This document shows positions 39,718 to 41,819 of a DNA stretch of 41,819 nucleotides, piece after piece. Every line of letters begins with the position of its first letter. Positions within the stretch are counted from its first letter, which is position 1. The translations under genes and the position numbers were made by a program. The notes beneath the pieces were generated by a model. That model made no database searches and was not told where the DNA came from. It worked only from the letters and a program-made list of their open reading frames with translations. The DNA is from a virus. The stretch spans positions 1 to 41,819 of the IMG/VR virus record IMGVR_UViG_3300020478_001370; one strand, given 5' to 3'.

Positions 39718-40742
39718 TGCTCTTACGCCAATTAATTGAAGCAGACGGTAAAACTGCGGTATTTGCCTTTGGAAGAATGAATCCTCCCACTATAGGTCAT
39801 GCCAAATTGGCTGATGTAGTAAAGCAACAACCTGGCACTCCTTTTTTATTTTTAACCCACACACAAAAACCTAAAACAGATCCTTTAACATTTTCAGAAA
39901 AAATATTTTTTGCTCGTAAATGTTTTGGTGACGGTATTACTGTTGGTAGTGATAGTGTTAGGACTATTATGGACGCTATGAAGTTCCTTTATACTAGAAA
40001 ATTTACAGACATTATATATGTTGCAGGCGAAGATAGAGTTGCAACGTTTAATGATTTATTAAACAAATATAATGGTGGCGATGATTATAAATTTAATTCT
40101 ATAAATGTTATAAGTGCTGGACAACGTGATCCAGATGCCGAAGGTGCTGAAGGCATGAGTGCAACTAAAATGAAACAGGCGGCGGCTGATAATGATCTTC
40201 AAACATTTAAAAGTGGTGTATGTAGTACAGATCCTAAAGTAGCACAAATGATGTTTAATAAAGTTCGTGCAGGAATGGGTATTACACAAGAAACAATTAA
40301 AAATACATTAGAAGATGAAGCAAAATTTTATGATCACTTATATAATAAACTTAATGGTGTATGGTTTCGAGGTGAAGGACAAGGTGGCAAAGGATTAGGA
40401 CTAGGTGCATTAGGTAAAGGTACATATCTAACTTGGACTGAAGAGGCCGCTAAAGCATTTTCAATACATCACGGATCAGATGGCGAAGTTGTTAAGTATA
40501 AAGTAAAGTCTGGATTAAAAATAGCAGACTATCAAAGCAAAGAAGTAGCTGATATTAAAAAATCAATGGGTTTTGAACCTTGGGAGTATAGTGGAGATCA
40601 AATGTACTCAGCAATATTAACAATGGAATTACAACAAGCAGGATATGATGGAATGATTAGTGATAAAGCTATCGAAGGTTTAGTAATCTTTGATGCAAAA
40701 AATGTAACCCGAACTGAAGGAGAATCGTCATTCACAAGCTAA
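39717..40742 (+). CDS. Nucleotidyltransferase (NMNAT-like) fused to an ADP-ribosyltransferase-like domain
   Basis: The protein has 341 residues. Residues 1-9 (MLLRQLIEA) look like a capsid-targeting peptide with an L-I-E|A cleavage site. Residues ~13-165 form a cytidylyltransferase-type fold: AFGRMNPPTIGH (T/HxGH motif, 25-28), IIYVAGEDRV, and EGMSATKMKQAA, matching the I-S-(S/A)-T-x-x-R motif of NMN adenylyltransferases. Residues ~214-332 carry VWFRGEG (R218), GKGTYLTW (Y237) and a distal IEGLVIFD (E320), the R/H-Y-E-like spacing of ADP-ribosyltransferases. One half could make NAD+ and the other use it. T4 Alt is a packaged ADP-ribosyltransferase with a similar leader, so this may be an injected effector. 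ATG overlaps the previous stop. Confidence 0.7.
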   Translation: MLLRQLIEADGKTAVFAFGRMNPPTIGHAKLADVVKQQPGTPFLFLTHTQKPKTDPLTFSEKIFFARKCFGDGITVGSDSVRTIMDAMKFLYTRKFTDIIYVAGEDRVATFNDLLNKYNGGDDYKFNSINVISAGQRDPDAEGAEGMSATKMKQAAADNDLQTFKSGVCSTDPKVAQMMFNKVRAGMGITQETIKNTLEDEAKFYDHLYNKLNGVWFRGEGQGGKGLGLGALGKGTYLTWTEEAAKAFSIHHGSDGEVVKYKVKSGLKIADYQSKEVADIKKSMGFEPWEYSGDQMYSAILTMELQQAGYDGMISDKAIEGLVIFDAKNVTRTEGESSFTS

Positions 40743-40906
40743 AGTCGAGGTATTGTGTAAAGTGTGAAGCAGTATATCAATGGCAATGTAAATGTCCAAA
40801 CCATAAGAAGCATAGAAATATTATGAATAGATTTAAAGAAATTAGTATGGTAGCTGTAAACGAAACAAGTAAGTATTGCGGAATAGAAGATAAAAAAGAT
40901 GGATGA
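40730..40906 (+). CDS. Small Cys-rich (zinc-ribbon-like) protein with probable ATT start
   Basis: A 58-residue frame, (M)HKLKSRYCVKCEAVYQWQC then KCPNHKK, has CxxC and CxC pairs and fills the gap between the fusion gene and 40899. No ATG, GTG or TTG is suitably placed, but ATT at 40730 lies 7 nt after AAGGAG (40717-40722). An internal ATG would leave only ~30 residues and lose the Cys pairs. The metal-binding role is inferred; the start is the main doubt. Confidence 0.4.
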   Translation: MHKLKSRYCVKCEAVYQWQCKCPNHKKHRNIMNRFKEISMVAVNETSKYCGIEDKKDG

Positions 40907-41117
40907 AATAGAAAGATTAAAAGAGTTAGCTGGAGTTAATGAGTTTAAAGGGTATCAAGAATACATTCCCGAAAATCCTAGCATAACTGCACAAGCTCTT
41001 AAAGATAAAGAAAAAGCTATGGGACTTAAACCTGGTGATCCAGATTGGTTTAAACTTTGGTTTAGCAAACCTTACATGGTTACAAATAATGTGCAATTTA
41101 GAGGACGTAAAAAATGA
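40899..41117 (+). CDS. Small protein starting IERLKELAGV, unknown
   Basis: The protein has 72 residues. The N-terminus MDEIERLKELAGVNEF resembles the short helical starts seen on neighbouring possible head-targeted proteins. The rest has a basic end (QFRGRKK) and a P-G-D-P-D-W-F motif. It overlaps the upstream small frame by 8 nt and the downstream gene by four. Not recognised. Confidence 0.55.
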   Translation: MDEIERLKELAGVNEFKGYQEYIPENPSITAQALKDKEKAMGLKPGDPDWFKLWFSKPYMVTNNVQFRGRKK

Positions 41118-41605
41118 GAATAAAAGATTTAGACGAAAGCATTATTGAAAGTATGAGCTTTTCAGCTGGGCATAAAGACAAAGAAAAAGGTTACTGGGTA
41201 AGCGATACTGATTCAGGCTCTCCATATGGTGATGAGTTTTATAAAACAGATTGGCCTTACGATAAAGAGCCACCTGAAAATCCAGACTATAAACCAGACC
41301 TAGATCTAACTTTAGCAAATGCAAATATGCGTCAAGTATTTGACGAACTTGGATACGGTACAGATTTAGAAGATATGCCAAATATTCCAATTGATGAGTT
41401 TATAGGAAGATCAACACAATGGCTTAAGAAAGCAATTGGTAAACCTTCACCCGAAGAACCTACTACAGTAGATAAAAGTGGTGGCGGTGCTACAATGATT
41501 AGTGGTGGTAAACGTGAAGGTTATTTTAATGATGTAATTATGGGCATGAATAAAATAGCACGTATCGGTAAAGAGAACGGTGCAACTCATGTGTGGGCAG
41601 TTTAA
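41114..41605 (+). CDS. Unknown protein with targeting-like N-terminus
   Basis: The protein has 163 residues. MRIKDLDESIIESMS contains L-D-E and I-I-E|S sites resembling the T4 prohead protease consensus. The middle is acidic, Pro/Tyr/Trp-rich (YKTDWPYDKEPPENPDY), probably unfolded, followed by a helical part and a Gly-rich stretch (KSGGGATMISGGKREGY). It overlaps neighbours by 4 and 1 nt. Possibly an internal head protein. Confidence 0.55.
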   Translation: MRIKDLDESIIESMSFSAGHKDKEKGYWVSDTDSGSPYGDEFYKTDWPYDKEPPENPDYKPDLDLTLANANMRQVFDELGYGTDLEDMPNIPIDEFIGRSTQWLKKAIGKPSPEEPTTVDKSGGGATMISGGKREGYFNDVIMGMNKIARIGKENGATHVWAV

Positions 41606-41819
41606 TGAAATTACGTCAGCTATTTGAAAATGGAGGCTTAATAGTTCCGGGTGTTAATACAACTGCTGACGTTGGTCCTGACGAAATTAAAAAACAAGCC
41701 GCTAAATTTGGAAACAAAGTTGACAAACAAGGTAAACCTGCACATACGTTCCATAGTAAAGCACACAAAAATACTAATCCTAATACACTTTTTAATTTAG
41801 GAATGACAGAATCAAAAAA
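41605..41819 (+). CDS. Marine-phage protein with targeting-like start, 3'-truncated by the window edge
   Basis: 71 codons are visible. It starts MKLRQLFENGG, closely matching MLLRQLIEADG of the gene at 39717, so both share an N-terminal leader with a Leu-x-Glu site. DVGPDEIKKQAAKFGNKVDK and HTFHSKAHKNTNPNTLFNLG follow, a block that I recognise as recurring in T4-like marine phages without a known function. The stop lies beyond the window. Confidence 0.6.
   Translation, partial: MKLRQLFENGGLIVPGVNTTADVGPDEIKKQAAKFGNKVDKQGKPAHTFHSKAHKNTNPNTLFNLGMTESK

Noticed and set aside
1-41819. Insertion sequences, CRISPR arrays, integrase or attachment sites
   Set aside because: No transposase or integrase, no spaced direct repeats and no terminal inverted repeats were seen; the gene content is that of a lytic phage.

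Overview
The window is a stretch of the genome of a marine T4-like tailed phage (myovirus). It is AT-rich, tightly packed and almost entirely on one strand. The tail-fibre and structural proteins, the gp44-type clamp loader, PhoH, ThyX, 2OG-Fe(II) oxygenases and T4-like late promoter boxes all fit the phages that infect SAR11 and picocyanobacteria. No photosystem genes are present and the composition is very AT-rich, so a SAR11-type (Pelagibacter) or related alphaproteobacterial host is the better guess. That host assignment is inference.

Layout. (1) 1-20086: virion proteins. These are a giant 5'-truncated tail/fibre protein, several modular fibre proteins sharing an N-terminal adaptor, two tandem subtilisin-like proteases, a YHYH-domain protein, and a 1177-residue protein with an N-terminal esterase-like domain followed by LPPG-type Ig-like repeats. 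(2) 20098-27333: a mixed metabolic and replication block. It holds a DnaE-like fragment, a GroES-like co-chaperonin, a MazG-like pyrophosphohydrolase, three consecutive 2OG-Fe(II) oxygenases, a gp44-like clamp loader behind a consensus sigma-70 promoter, a seven-iron ferredoxin, a parvulin, ThyX and a conserved unknown. (3) 27330-28131: the only minus-strand genes, phoH and a tiny membrane peptide. (4) 28294-34246: two conserved unknowns, then a lysis region with a GH108 endolysin, an ACP-like protein lacking the carrier serine, and an overlapping Rz/Rz1-like spanin pair. A three-gene ExbB/TolQ + ExbD/TolR-like membrane module and three small membrane proteins follow. (5) 34291-37895: a proteostasis run of DnaJ-like, peptide deformylase and ClpA. 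(6) 37907-41819: a small structural protein, a metallothionein-like peptide, and a run of proteins whose N-termini resemble T4 capsid-targeting peptides. One of these fuses a nucleotidyltransferase to an ADP-ribosyltransferase-like domain.

Regulation. Boxes matching (G/T)ATAAATA, the T4 late promoter, precede most operons with leaders of 11-21 nt. At three genes the box is placed so that transcription should start at, or within 2 nt of, the ATG. Many genes overlap by 1 or 4 nt, which suggests translational coupling.

Genome-wide signal. I found no GCAGC or GCTGC anywhere in the window on either strand, while GCGGC and GCCGC are common. Every Ala-Ala pair I checked uses GCG or GCC as its first codon. 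This looks like strong counter-selection of a GCWGC/GCAGC motif.
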